A stretch of DNA of 64,000 nucleotides. It comes from Sediminibacterium goheungense (GTDB taxonomy: Bacteria; Bacteroidota; Bacteroidia; Chitinophagales; Chitinophagaceae). Position 1 is the stretch's first letter; each line of letters starts with the position of its first letter. The position numbers and the translations under genes were made by a program. The DNA is taken from assembly GCF_004361915.1 (NCBI RefSeq), contig NZ_SNWP01000010.1, forward strand, positions 1,638,050-1,702,049, given 5' to 3'. This document shows positions 53,374 through 61,374 of this stretch, in pieces. The notes beneath the pieces are model-generated. The model searched no databases and was not told where the DNA came from. It was given only the letters and a program-made list of their open reading frames with translations.

Positions 53374-53708
53374 TAAAAGAACATAAATATCATTTCTTAT
53401 TTAGAAAAGCTTCTCAAAATTTATTCCTTTTAAAACAAACTATAAGTAGTCTTTTTTCATTAGGGAAGTAATCTTCATACAACATCATTCTAATCCTATG
53501 GTTCGGAACCTTTTTCTTTAAAATATTGCAGGTTCAGATGCATACGACCCTTTTTTTACAAATAATTTTTTCCGCATAATCATCTTTTTCTATTAAGTAC
53601 GTAACTTACTCATAAAGGAATGTTTTCCGTATTCATTATTGATAAAATTCTGCTGGAAAACAGCTTAGTAAACGTTGTATAAATAAGTACCCACTAATGA
53701 TCTGAAAT
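53374..53708. other. AT-rich intergenic stretch
   Basis: No gene, strong hairpin or repeat word was found in this gap. The promoter for the 53709 gene should lie here but no clean TAnnTTTG element was fixed. Confidence 0.4.
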
Positions 53709-54398
53709 ATGAAAAGTAAATCCTCTTTTTTCATTTCTACATTTCTTACAGGATTTATTCTTTTTTGCGGAATTTTTTCTATCTGTCATGCTCAAACAGC
53801 CAGGTCTGTAAAAATAAATACTATTCCTGCTCCGCTTTTCTGGAACAATATGCCCATCAGCTATTCTGCTAAGGCAAACAGTATTACCATTGTAGCCGGT
53901 GAAAAAACCGATATGTTCCGCGACCCTAATGTTACCTATAATACAGATAATGCCCCCAAGCTTTTATTTGAGCCCGACAACAACTTTGTTTTAACTACCT
54001 CTATTCAACATACTTTCTCCAGCAAATGGGATGGTGGTGCACTGGTACTCATTGAAGACAGTACCAAATGGATCAAGTTTTGTTTTGAAAAAGATTATAC
54101 CGGGGCCAAAAGAGTCGTTAGTGTTGTTACCAAAGATATCTCAGACGATTGTAATTCCATAGCAGTTACAGGTAATAAAATATTTTACAAACTGGCTAAA
54201 GCCGATAATGTTATTACACTGTATGCCTCAAATGACGGTAAAAAATGGTTACTGATTCGTCATCTCCGGTTTAACCATACCCAACCCATTAAGGTTGGCT
54301 TCCTCGCTCAATCGCCTACCGGGAAAAAATGTGAAGTGTTGTTTTCAGATATTTCTTATCAGGCAAAAAAAATTGCAGATCCTTATAAGGGTGAATAA
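53709..54398 (+). CDS. Secreted DUF1349 (concanavalin-like) protein
   Basis: A 229-residue protein with a signal peptide (CGIFSICHAQ). The rest matches the DUF1349 beta-sandwich: APLFWNNMP, EKTDMFRDPNVTYNTDNAP, FSSKWDGGALVLIEDSTKWI-K, FCFEKDYTGAKRVVSVVTKD, NDGKKWLLIRHLRF and VGFLAQSPTGKKC. The fold resembles concanavalin-type lectins and glucanases and may bind sugar, but no catalytic pair is evident. Single gene. Confidence 0.82.
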   Translation: MKSKSSFFISTFLTGFILFCGIFSICHAQTARSVKINTIPAPLFWNNMPISYSAKANSITIVAGEKTDMFRDPNVTYNTDNAPKLLFEPDNNFVLTTSIQHTFSSKWDGGALVLIEDSTKWIKFCFEKDYTGAKRVVSVVTKDISDDCNSIAVTGNKIFYKLAKADNVITLYASNDGKKWLLIRHLRFNHTQPIKVGFLAQSPTGKKCEVLFSDISYQAKKIADPYKGE

Positions 54399-54531
54399 GA
54401 TGATAGTTAATGCGTTGGCTCAATTCACTTTAAATGATACGGGTATTTGTTAACTATCATTCGAATGAAGGTCTCTTATTATTCACTTACCATATTGAAG
54501 TGCCTATTTATTAAACCTTAACGTATACACC

Positions 54532-54942
54532 ATGGCAAAGAAAAAAACCTGGATCGACAAACTAAATGAAAAAAAAGAAGCAAAGGTGAAACGTACCGAA
54601 ACAGACTTTGCAGACATACCTGCAGGTAGCAATATGCTAATTGCCACGCCCCAACTCATTGAACAGTACATCCGTGAAATCGCTCCCGGAAAACAGATTG
54701 ATACAAAAACGATGAGAAAAGACCTTGCTTTATCAAATAATGCAGATTATACCTGTCCGGTTACCACCGGAATATTTTTAAGAACAGTAGCAGAAGCCAA
54801 TTATGAAAAACTACAGAATGGTGAACCCCTGGATAGTATTACCCCTTTCTGGCGTGCCATTGACCCCCAGGGTACCCTCGCCAAAAAACTGAGTTTTGGA
54901 AAAGACTTTATTAGCGAACAACTGAACAAAGAAGCAGAATAA
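54532..54942 (+). CDS. MGMT-like small cytoplasmic protein
   Basis: A 136-residue protein with a lysine-rich N-terminus (KKKTWIDKLNEKKEAKVK). It then has NMLIATPQLIEQYIREIAPG, YTCPVTTGIFLRTVAEANYE and SITPFWRAIDPQGTLAKKL. The TCPxTTGIF segment and the trailing FWR...GTLxxKL pattern recall small MGMT-family-like proteins often labelled that way by annotators; this is memory-based. Whether it has alkyltransferase activity is unknown, since the usual PCHR site is absent. The start is ATG 54532. Confidence 0.5.
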   Translation: MAKKKTWIDKLNEKKEAKVKRTETDFADIPAGSNMLIATPQLIEQYIREIAPGKQIDTKTMRKDLALSNNADYTCPVTTGIFLRTVAEANYEKLQNGEPLDSITPFWRAIDPQGTLAKKLSFGKDFISEQLNKEAE

Positions 54943-55054
54943 AAAGTTTTTTTTACTTAACTAACCGACGATTCAATTCATCGTTTTTAATAGCTAATTT
55001 CAGGAAAGCGACAGGTAATCTCTACTGTAAACAAAACCGTAAAAATAAAAAACC

Positions 55055-55453
55055 ATGAAAACTACCCATCTTCAACATGTGCATGTTTCTGATACAACAC
55101 TTGCCTGGTTAGCTGAAAAATACGAGGCGGTAGATGCCATGGATGCTGAAAAATACAGGCGTTTTCTGTCGGCTGATTGTGAATTGCAGTTTGGCAATAA
55201 TCCAATTGTTCAATGTAACAACGAAATCATTGGCGGAATCAAACATTTCTGGGAAACCATTCGTGGGCTGAATCATTCTTTCATCAATATATTGGGTAAC
55301 GACAATCACTTTGCCGCTGAAGCTATTATTGAATATACCAGAAAAGATAATCTTGTTGTGAACGTTCCCGGTGTTACCATTATCCAGCGAAATGAAGCCG
55401 GTTTGGCAAGCTCAGTTAAAATTTTTATTGATACTACACCAATTTATAAATAA
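55055..55453 (+). CDS. NTF2/SnoaL-like protein
   Basis: A 132-residue protein with the cone-shaped NTF2-like fold pattern. Visible segments are TTLAWLAEKYEAVDAMDAEK with YRRFLSADCELQFGN, then NEIIGGIKHFWETIRGLNHS, and FAAEAIIEYTRKDNLVVNVP. Such proteins range from enzymes to binding subunits. It shares a one-base stop-start overlap (TAATG) with the OsmC gene, so they are translationally coupled. Confidence 0.72.
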   Translation: MKTTHLQHVHVSDTTLAWLAEKYEAVDAMDAEKYRRFLSADCELQFGNNPIVQCNNEIIGGIKHFWETIRGLNHSFINILGNDNHFAAEAIIEYTRKDNLVVNVPGVTIIQRNEAGLASSVKIFIDTTPIYK

Positions 55454-55863
55454 TGGGAAACCCTCTTTTAGAAAAAGATATTGTAGCCACTATTGGTGAG
55501 CAGAAGTATTATGTGGAGGTTGTTTGGCGAAATGGTAGCTTTTTTATGGATGAACCGAAAAATATTGATGGACAGGATCTCGGGCCCGATCCATATACCA
55601 CACTGCTGGCTTCTCTGGCCGGTTGCACCCTTTCTACTTTGAGAATGTATATCAGCCGAAAAGGATGGAATATTCCGGAAATTAAAGTTGTGTTGAATAT
55701 GCAACAGGAGCCCAACCCATTGCATACCCTTATAAAAAGAGAAATCATTTTCCCGGATTCAATTGACGCAGACTTGAAAGATCGTTTATTAAACATCGCC
55801 AGAAAATGTCCGGTTTCCAGAATTCTGGAAAATCATATCAGCATTGATACACTTATTATATAA
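55453..55863 (+). CDS. OsmC-family protein
   Basis: A 136-residue protein. The two redox cysteines of the OsmC/Ohr family are present: one in LAGCTLSTLRMYISRKG and one in ARKCPVSRILENH. Members reduce organic hydroperoxides with a dithiol, or are relatives with other substrates. It is coupled to an NTF2-like gene upstream and three bases before a small acetyltransferase gene, forming a three-gene stress-type unit. Confidence 0.85.
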   Translation: MGNPLLEKDIVATIGEQKYYVEVVWRNGSFFMDEPKNIDGQDLGPDPYTTLLASLAGCTLSTLRMYISRKGWNIPEIKVVLNMQQEPNPLHTLIKREIIFPDSIDADLKDRLLNIARKCPVSRILENHISIDTLII

Positions 55864-55866
55864 ACC

Positions 55867-56145
55867 ATGGAAGTTCTACAGGAAGATAACGGAAATAAAG
55901 GAAAATTCTATATTCTGGTAAATGGCATGCAGGAAGCTGAAATGACGTACACCTGGGTAGGAACAGAGCGCTTTATTATCGACCATACCGAAGTAAATGA
56001 TGCGCTGAGAGGTAAAAATGCCGGAAAACAAATGGTAGCAAAAGCAGTAGATTTTGCCCGAAAAAAAGGTGTCAGAATTATTCCCTTGTGTCCATTTGCG
56101 AATAGTGTTTTTAAAAAAATGGTTGAGTGGCAGGATCTGTTGTAA
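55867..56145 (+). CDS. GNAT-type acetyltransferase, small YjdJ-like family
   Basis: A 92-residue protein matching the short Acetyltransf_CG family. Visible are GKFYILVNGMQEAEMTYTWV, IIDHTEVNDALRGKNAGKQM with VAKAVDFARKKGVRIIPLCP, and FANSVFKKM. RGKNAGK is the CoA pyrophosphate loop (usually RGxGxGxxL). It is likely transferred with OsmC. The substrate is unknown. Confidence 0.8.
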   Translation: MEVLQEDNGNKGKFYILVNGMQEAEMTYTWVGTERFIIDHTEVNDALRGKNAGKQMVAKAVDFARKKGVRIIPLCPFANSVFKKMVEWQDLL

Positions 56146-56274
56146 CAAACTTCTTTTAGTAATAAAATGGCTTAACAGCACTGCTGCTGCATAAAAAGCA
56201 GACCCGGCATAAGCGGTTTTCCGGGTAGCCGGACCTGTTAGCCTGAATATTTTCACCCCTAAAAAACCTACAGG

Positions 56275-56853
56275 TTGATTACGAAACAAACCGATACACT
56301 ATTTAAACACTTTGAAGACTATATTAAACTTAGTGACGCTTTAAAAACAGCGCTCACAGAAAGATTGGTTTTTAAAACCTTTAAAAAAGGGGAGCTGGTG
56401 CACGATGCCAACAAGGTTTGCACCAAAAGCTACTTTATTCAAAAGGGATTGATGCGGGTATATTTTTTAAAAGACGGAAAAGAAATCAGTGAGTACTTTC
56501 CGGCTGAGGGTGAATGGAGTAATTCTCCCAGAAGCTTCCGCACCAGACAAGTAGATATTTACTATATCGACGCTATTGAACAGGTAGATGCTTTTTGCCT
56601 AGGCGTTACAGACCTGATGTATTTATTTGAAAACTTTCCGGAAATGGAACGTTATGCACGTTTATCGATGGGTACTGTTTTCGGGCACTTCATGGAAAGA
56701 ATCACTTCTATGCGTTTTACCACCGCTAAAGAGAAATACGATCATTTTATAAGCACCTACCATGATATTTACCACAGAATACCCTTGGGTATGATAGCAT
56801 CCTACCTGGGGATTACCCAGGAAACCCTTAGCAGAATCAGGGCAGAAAAATAA
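56275..56853 (+). CDS. Crp/Fnr-family transcriptional regulator
   Basis: A 192-residue regulator. The cyclic-nucleotide-binding-like beta-roll is at residues about 20-115 (VFKTFKKGELVHDANKVCTK, SYFIQKGLMRVYFLKDGKEI, SEYFPAEGEW). The C-terminal part carries a compact HTH (PLGMIASYLGITQETLSRIR). There is no cysteine cluster for an Fe-S centre and no clear cAMP-contact set, as in most Bacteroidota members. The start is TTG 56275. It may control the neighbouring hydrolase and small stress genes. Confidence 0.85.
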   Translation: MITKQTDTLFKHFEDYIKLSDALKTALTERLVFKTFKKGELVHDANKVCTKSYFIQKGLMRVYFLKDGKEISEYFPAEGEWSNSPRSFRTRQVDIYYIDAIEQVDAFCLGVTDLMYLFENFPEMERYARLSMGTVFGHFMERITSMRFTTAKEKYDHFISTYHDIYHRIPLGMIASYLGITQETLSRIRAEK

Positions 56854-56925
56854 TTTTTTGATATAGGTCAAAAGCTGTGAAAAATCCAATACTGAGATTT
56901 GCAGCAGTATATAACCTTTATTAAA

Positions 56926-57780
56926 ATGATAAAATTCTGTAAACAGATTGCGATCTTTCTCTCTCTCGTATTTTCTACAAAAGCCTATAGTCAGCTTGCC
57001 TTAGAGACACCTGGAGTAGAAAGTGTTTTGTATGTAAGTACCCAAAAAAATCAGCCACTTATTGTTGGGCTTGGTGGCTCAGAAGGGGGCAATGCCTGGG
57101 CCAGTGATTACTGGAAAAAAACAAGGGATCGGTTTCTTGAAAAAGGATATGCGTTTTTAGCCATCGGTTACTTTGGCTGTAAAGGCGCACCTGATACCCT
57201 GAATAAAATTGCCATTGAACAGGTTTATCAAGCTATTGAGATAGCTACAAAAAACGCGTTGATCAACAAAAACAAAATCGCCATCATTGGCGGATCGAGA
57301 GGTGCAGATCTGGCTTTGTTGCTGGGGTCTTACTATAGCAATATTAGCTGTGTGGTTAGTATTGTGGGTAGTAATGCCGTTTTTCCCGGTCATACCAATC
57401 ATTTTTCTAGCTCTTGCTGGACCTTTGAAAACCAGGAACTACCCTTTGTTCCGGTGAATGATGCATCGATACCCTTTTTAATGAAGCGTGACCTAAGGGG
57501 CGCTTTTACCGCTATGCTTACTGATACTACAGCCGTTAACATAGCAGCTATAAAAGTAGAACAGATTAATGGACCCGTCCTTTTTCTCTCTGCAACCAAG
57601 GATGAGGTTTGTCCATCTACGCCTATGGCTGATAATATGGTAAACAGATTGAAGAATAAAAACTTTAAGTACTACTATGAACACAAATCTTTTGAAGGTG
57701 GTCATACAGCTCCTTTACAGCAGTTCGACTATATTTTTAGTTTTTTGGAAAAGTATTTTATAAAAAAGGAAGATTACTGA
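56926..57780 (+). CDS. Secreted acyl-CoA thioester hydrolase/BAAT-like protein
   Basis: A protein of about 284 residues with signal peptide (FLSLVFSTKAYSQ). It has the alpha/beta-hydrolase pattern of the BAAT C-terminal family: PLIVGLGGSEGG, YAFLAIGYFGCKG, nucleophile elbow IIGGSRGADLALLLGS, acid region FLSATKDEVCPS and terminal His in FEGGHTAP. Substrate unproven. ATG 56926 gives the signal peptide; an in-frame ATG at 56899 would add nine residues. Confidence 0.82.
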   Translation: MIKFCKQIAIFLSLVFSTKAYSQLALETPGVESVLYVSTQKNQPLIVGLGGSEGGNAWASDYWKKTRDRFLEKGYAFLAIGYFGCKGAPDTLNKIAIEQVYQAIEIATKNALINKNKIAIIGGSRGADLALLLGSYYSNISCVVSIVGSNAVFPGHTNHFSSSCWTFENQELPFVPVNDASIPFLMKRDLRGAFTAMLTDTTAVNIAAIKVEQINGPVLFLSATKDEVCPSTPMADNMVNRLKNKNFKYYYEHKSFEGGHTAPLQQFDYIFSFLEKYFIKKEDY

Positions 57781-57887
57781 ATAATTAGTTTAGCTATTGA
57801 TTAAAAACTGTTGGTTATCTCTATAATATTTTTATCCTTTTTCATATATTAGGTACGTGGATATGTTTTATCCTAAATAACCCTACA

Positions 57888-58316
57888 ATGAAACAGCTAA
57901 CTCTAATAACTATTGCTACTTTTTTTCTCGCTTCCGCCTTCACTATTGTAAAGCATCCTAACGCTTCCGAATTAAATGGCAGCTGGAGGCCCATCAGACA
58001 ATCTATTGGTGGCAGTGAGCTACCGATTACTCTTTTTCAATCGCAAAAACTTATTATCCAGGACAGCAATTATGTGTTACAGGCAGAAAGTGTTGACAAG
58101 GGCATTTTGCAATACCAGAACGGGCGAATGGATATTTACGGAAAAGCAGGTATAAACAAAGGCAAACACTTTACCGCCATCTATAAACTTGAAAATGAAG
58201 AACTCAGCATTTGCTATAACCTAGCCGGCGATAACTATCCCTCCGGTTTTGAAACAAAGGGAAAACCAACTTTGTTTTTATCGGTATTTAAAAAAGAACA
58301 GGATGGCAAAGAATAA
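57888..58316 (+). CDS. Secreted TIGR03067-like small protein
   Basis: A 142-residue protein with signal peptide (LITIATFFLASAF). The pattern LNGSWRPIRQSIGGSELP, KGKHFTAIYKLENEELSICY, NLAGDNYPSGFETK and TLFLSVFKK matches the TIGR03067-type beta domain, known from planctomycetes and other bacteria. Function unknown. The DUF1801 gene downstream starts inside its last 14 bases. Confidence 0.7.
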   Translation: MKQLTLITIATFFLASAFTIVKHPNASELNGSWRPIRQSIGGSELPITLFQSQKLIIQDSNYVLQAESVDKGILQYQNGRMDIYGKAGINKGKHFTAIYKLENEELSICYNLAGDNYPSGFETKGKPTLFLSVFKKEQDGKE

Positions 58317-58728
58317 AACAACTGCAACTGAAAAAAGTGTAGATGCATTTTTAAACGCTATAAAAGACGAAACCAGACGCGAGGATTGTTTTATACTGGT
58401 TGAATTACTCAAAAAAATAACCAAGCAGGAACCCGCTATGTGGGGGGCGGGTATTGTGGGTTTTGGAAGCCATCACTATGTATATGATAGTGGTCGCGAA
58501 GGCGATAGTCCCAATATTGCATTTTCGCCAAGGGCCTCTTCTATAGCCATTTATTTATCTGGCAGTTTTGCGGACCGGGAATCTTTGCTGTCAAAATTTG
58601 GTAAACACAAAACAGATAAAGGCTGTGTACATATTAAAACAGTTGCCGACATCGACAGAGCGGTATTAACAAAAATGGTTACCAAACACATTCAGCATAT
58701 TAAGCAATTGTATCCTGATAAATCTTAA
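58303..58728 (+). CDS. DUF1801 protein
   Basis: A 141-residue cytoplasmic protein. SVDAFLNAIKDETRREDCFI, LLKKITKQEPAMWGAGIVGF and GSHHYVYDSGREGD with an aromatic, iron-chaperone-like core are typical of DUF1801. Role unknown. ATG 58303 is chosen; the frame begins earlier, but that would overlap the upstream gene by 68 bases. Confidence 0.8.
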   Translation: MAKNKTTATEKSVDAFLNAIKDETRREDCFILVELLKKITKQEPAMWGAGIVGFGSHHYVYDSGREGDSPNIAFSPRASSIAIYLSGSFADRESLLSKFGKHKTDKGCVHIKTVADIDRAVLTKMVTKHIQHIKQLYPDKS

Positions 58729-58757
58729 ACAGCATATCAGTATTCTTATTTCTTTTC

Positions 58758-59366
58758 TTACAATTGATGCTGCTGCGCATACAAAACCATCATTGCTGTA
58801 TTCTTCAGATCCAGCTTTCGCAGAATGTTGCGGCGATGCGTATCTACGGTATAGGTACTGAGAAATAATTTATTGGCGATTTCATGGCTGGTTAATCCCT
58901 GCCTAATGAGTTGTATTATTTCTTTTTCTCTTTTGCTCAATACATCTGCCTGTGGTTTGGCAGCTGGTTTTTCTGCCGACCACATGAAAACAGTTTTACC
59001 TGATACAGCTTCTTCTATTGCAGAAAGCAATTCATCAGACGACAGGTTCTTGATGAGATAGCCCATTACGCCTGCTGTTTTACACTGATATATAATATCG
59101 TTGTCATTTTCCATACTCAGCATAAGTATAATGGCCAATGGGTTTTCTTTCAGTATCTCTCTGGCCACATCAACGCCTTTGCCATCGGGCAAATGATAAT
59201 CGAGTAACAAAACATCCGGTCGCTTTTCTTTATAGAGCGCAAGGGTTTCTTTGGCACTATATGCCTGACCTACCCAACTGAGCCAGCTTATTTCTTTTGT
59301 AACACTCTGTATGCCTTCTGCAAAAATCTTGTGATCATCTGCAATGGCGATGCTTAATTTTTTCAT
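58758..59366 (-). CDS. NarL/FixJ-type response regulator
   Basis: A 202-residue regulator with phospho-site D56 (VLLLDYHLPDGKG) and a LuxR-type HTH (LSKREKEIIQLIRQGLTSHE and FLSTYTVDTHRRNILRKLD). It is encoded one base after the stop of the 7TM-DISM kinase, so the two form one operon. The regulated genes are unknown. Confidence 0.9.
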   Translation of the reverse strand: MKKLSIAIADDHKIFAEGIQSVTKEISWLSWVGQAYSAKETLALYKEKRPDVLLLDYHLPDGKGVDVAREILKENPLAIILMLSMENDNDIIYQCKTAGVMGYLIKNLSSDELLSAIEEAVSGKTVFMWSAEKPAAKPQADVLSKREKEIIQLIRQGLTSHEIANKLFLSTYTVDTHRRNILRKLDLKNTAMMVLYAQQHQL

Positions 59367-59367
59367 A

Positions 59368-61218
59368 CTACACGGTTTCTTTTTCCATTAATATTTCAAT
59401 AATTACCGTTGTACCCAAATGGCTGCTGTCGATATTTATTTTACCCTGCATATACTGCACATGCTGACGTATACTCTGCCAACCTATTCCTTCTTCTTTT
59501 CCCGGCTCAAAGCCTTTACCATTGTCTTCCAAAAGCAATGTAAGTCTTTGTGTGTGTTCTTCCTCCCAAATTTCGATATTAACCTCTTTAGCAGCTGCAT
59601 GCTTTTTAATGTTGTGCATCAACTCCAGTACAATTCTGTAAAGTGCCGCTTCTGTTCGTAAAGGATACCTGTTTTTTATAGCGCTGTTATATTCCACCTT
59701 AAACTCTTCGCCCATATTCCAGCGGGACACTGCTTTTTCCAGTACCCTATCAAGCCCTTGCTCCTGTAATTGAACAGGCATAAGATCGTGTGCAATATTC
59801 CTGAGATCATTTACTGCAAGGTCTAACTGCTCGGCGATCCATTCCTGCTCAGCAGGATAGGGTTTTAAACGATAATGCGCGCCCATTCTGATACCACCAA
59901 GCAGACCTCCCAAACCATCATGCAATTCTCTTGCCAACCGGTTCCTTTCTTCTTCCTGTGTCTGGATAATTTTATCAGCTGCGGTTCTTCTTTCTTTTTC
60001 CAGTGCCTGCATAGCCTGTTCCTTCTCGCTCTTATAAAAATTATAGCGCTGTGTAAGTCCGAAAGAAAGAATCGTACTCTCTCCCAGAAAACCTACAGGC
60101 GATCCATACATATTGGCAAAAAACATCCAGTCACTGCCGATATGATACTGAGATAACAGCAGAAGAACGATATAGACACCAAAGAAGCAAAAAGCGATCA
60201 GGAAAAACAGAGATAGCTCTCTTTGTGCTTTGTATCCCTTCCATATAAAAAGCAATACTATACCGAGCCCGGCAAGCCAGATAATATTCATGGTGGTGAG
60301 ATAGCCATAACGAAGCAACGGACCGCTGCTTGGAATATCTGTTAACAACAATCCAATACTCGATACCAGCAACAATAGCTGTATTGCCCGAATGGTTTTG
60401 GTGTAATTGCGTTGTGTATTGGGTATGGTAAAAAAGCGGGCCGTGAGTTCCAGTAAAAAAATATAGGAGATATTTGAGAAAAAGGGCCTCGACTTGCTGG
60501 TAAAATCTGGCAGGTCAGGCCAGAAATAGCGGAAACCCATACCCCACTGCGATAAGATCCAGATGGCCGAAAACGTTACATACAAACAATAAAACAAGTG
60601 TATCTTTTCCCTGAGCGATGCCAAGAGAAAAAGATTAAGCAGGAGCAGCAGAATGATCCAGCCAATAAACATTCCATGAAAAAAACTTCGCTCAGACAGA
60701 TAAGCAGCCAATGACCTGTCTTTCACAAGACGTAAAGGAATATTCAACGACTCACCCTTTTTGTCTACACGTATCAGGTAATTATGTGTACCCGTTTTTA
60801 CTGGGTACCAATAATCCGGATCATCTAATATTCGTTGTTCATATTTATAATAATCGCCCGACTGGTACACTTCCTCCCATACCCCTTCCAGCTGCTCATA
60901 GATGCGGATATCGTTGATATGCGGGTTGGCTATCTGTATCCAGCTGTCATCTGAAACAGTGGGCTTAACTGATACCCACCATACCTGTTTGGTAAAGCCC
61001 GCATTAAAAAAACCATCCTTTATCTGCTCACTGCTTTTGCTGATCGCTGCTGCTGCCTGCGCCGGTGTATATACAGCATCTGGCGCAACCTGGAAAACGG
61101 GTTTGGTAAAATGGCGGCTAAGATCAGTAAGATGAAATGAACCCAATAACAAAAACACAAATAGCAGGACTGCTCCTGTTATAAGCATGGGTGTTTTCGC
61201 TTTGGATTTTAAAAGCAT
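59368..61218 (-). CDS. 7TM-DISM sensor histidine kinase
   Basis: A protein of about 616 residues. An N-terminal helix is followed by an extracytoplasmic 7TMR-DISMED2 domain (about 40-175, with VWWVSVKPTVSDDSWIQIAN) and seven membrane helices (about 180-385). A HisKA_3 core comes next with H433 in RELHDGLGG, then an ATPase domain (VLELMHNIKKHA, LLEDNGKGFEP, GIGWQSI). DISM domains are thought to bind small ligands such as carbohydrates. ATG 61218 is preferred; a start at 61242 would add eight residues. The partner is the response regulator at 58758. Confidence 0.9.
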   Translation of the reverse strand: MLLKSKAKTPMLITGAVLLFVFLLLGSFHLTDLSRHFTKPVFQVAPDAVYTPAQAAAAISKSSEQIKDGFFNAGFTKQVWWVSVKPTVSDDSWIQIANPHINDIRIYEQLEGVWEEVYQSGDYYKYEQRILDDPDYWYPVKTGTHNYLIRVDKKGESLNIPLRLVKDRSLAAYLSERSFFHGMFIGWIILLLLLNLFLLASLREKIHLFYCLYVTFSAIWILSQWGMGFRYFWPDLPDFTSKSRPFFSNISYIFLLELTARFFTIPNTQRNYTKTIRAIQLLLLVSSIGLLLTDIPSSGPLLRYGYLTTMNIIWLAGLGIVLLFIWKGYKAQRELSLFFLIAFCFFGVYIVLLLLSQYHIGSDWMFFANMYGSPVGFLGESTILSFGLTQRYNFYKSEKEQAMQALEKERRTAADKIIQTQEEERNRLARELHDGLGGLLGGIRMGAHYRLKPYPAEQEWIAEQLDLAVNDLRNIAHDLMPVQLQEQGLDRVLEKAVSRWNMGEEFKVEYNSAIKNRYPLRTEAALYRIVLELMHNIKKHAAAKEVNIEIWEEEHTQRLTLLLEDNGKGFEPGKEEGIGWQSIRQHVQYMQGKINIDSSHLGTTVIIEILMEKETV

Positions 61219-61308
61219 AGTTGAACGGGGGGTTCCAACCATAACAATACGAAAAAAGCCCGGATTACGGGCTTATGTCATAAAGTTTTTACGGAACTAT
61301 GAAAGGAT

Positions 61309-61374
61309 AATAAACAGAAGAACAGAGAAATATCCAATTACGAAGTTGGATATTTCTCTGTTCTTCTGTTTATT
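61309..61374. repeat. Perfect 29-bp inverted repeat over the amidase stop codon
   Basis: Arms 61309-61337 and 61346-61374 are exact complements with an eight-base loop, built from GAACAGAGAAAT-type words. The stop codon of the amidase gene (61370-61372) lies inside the right arm. There is no T-run downstream on the minus strand. Confidence 0.8.
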
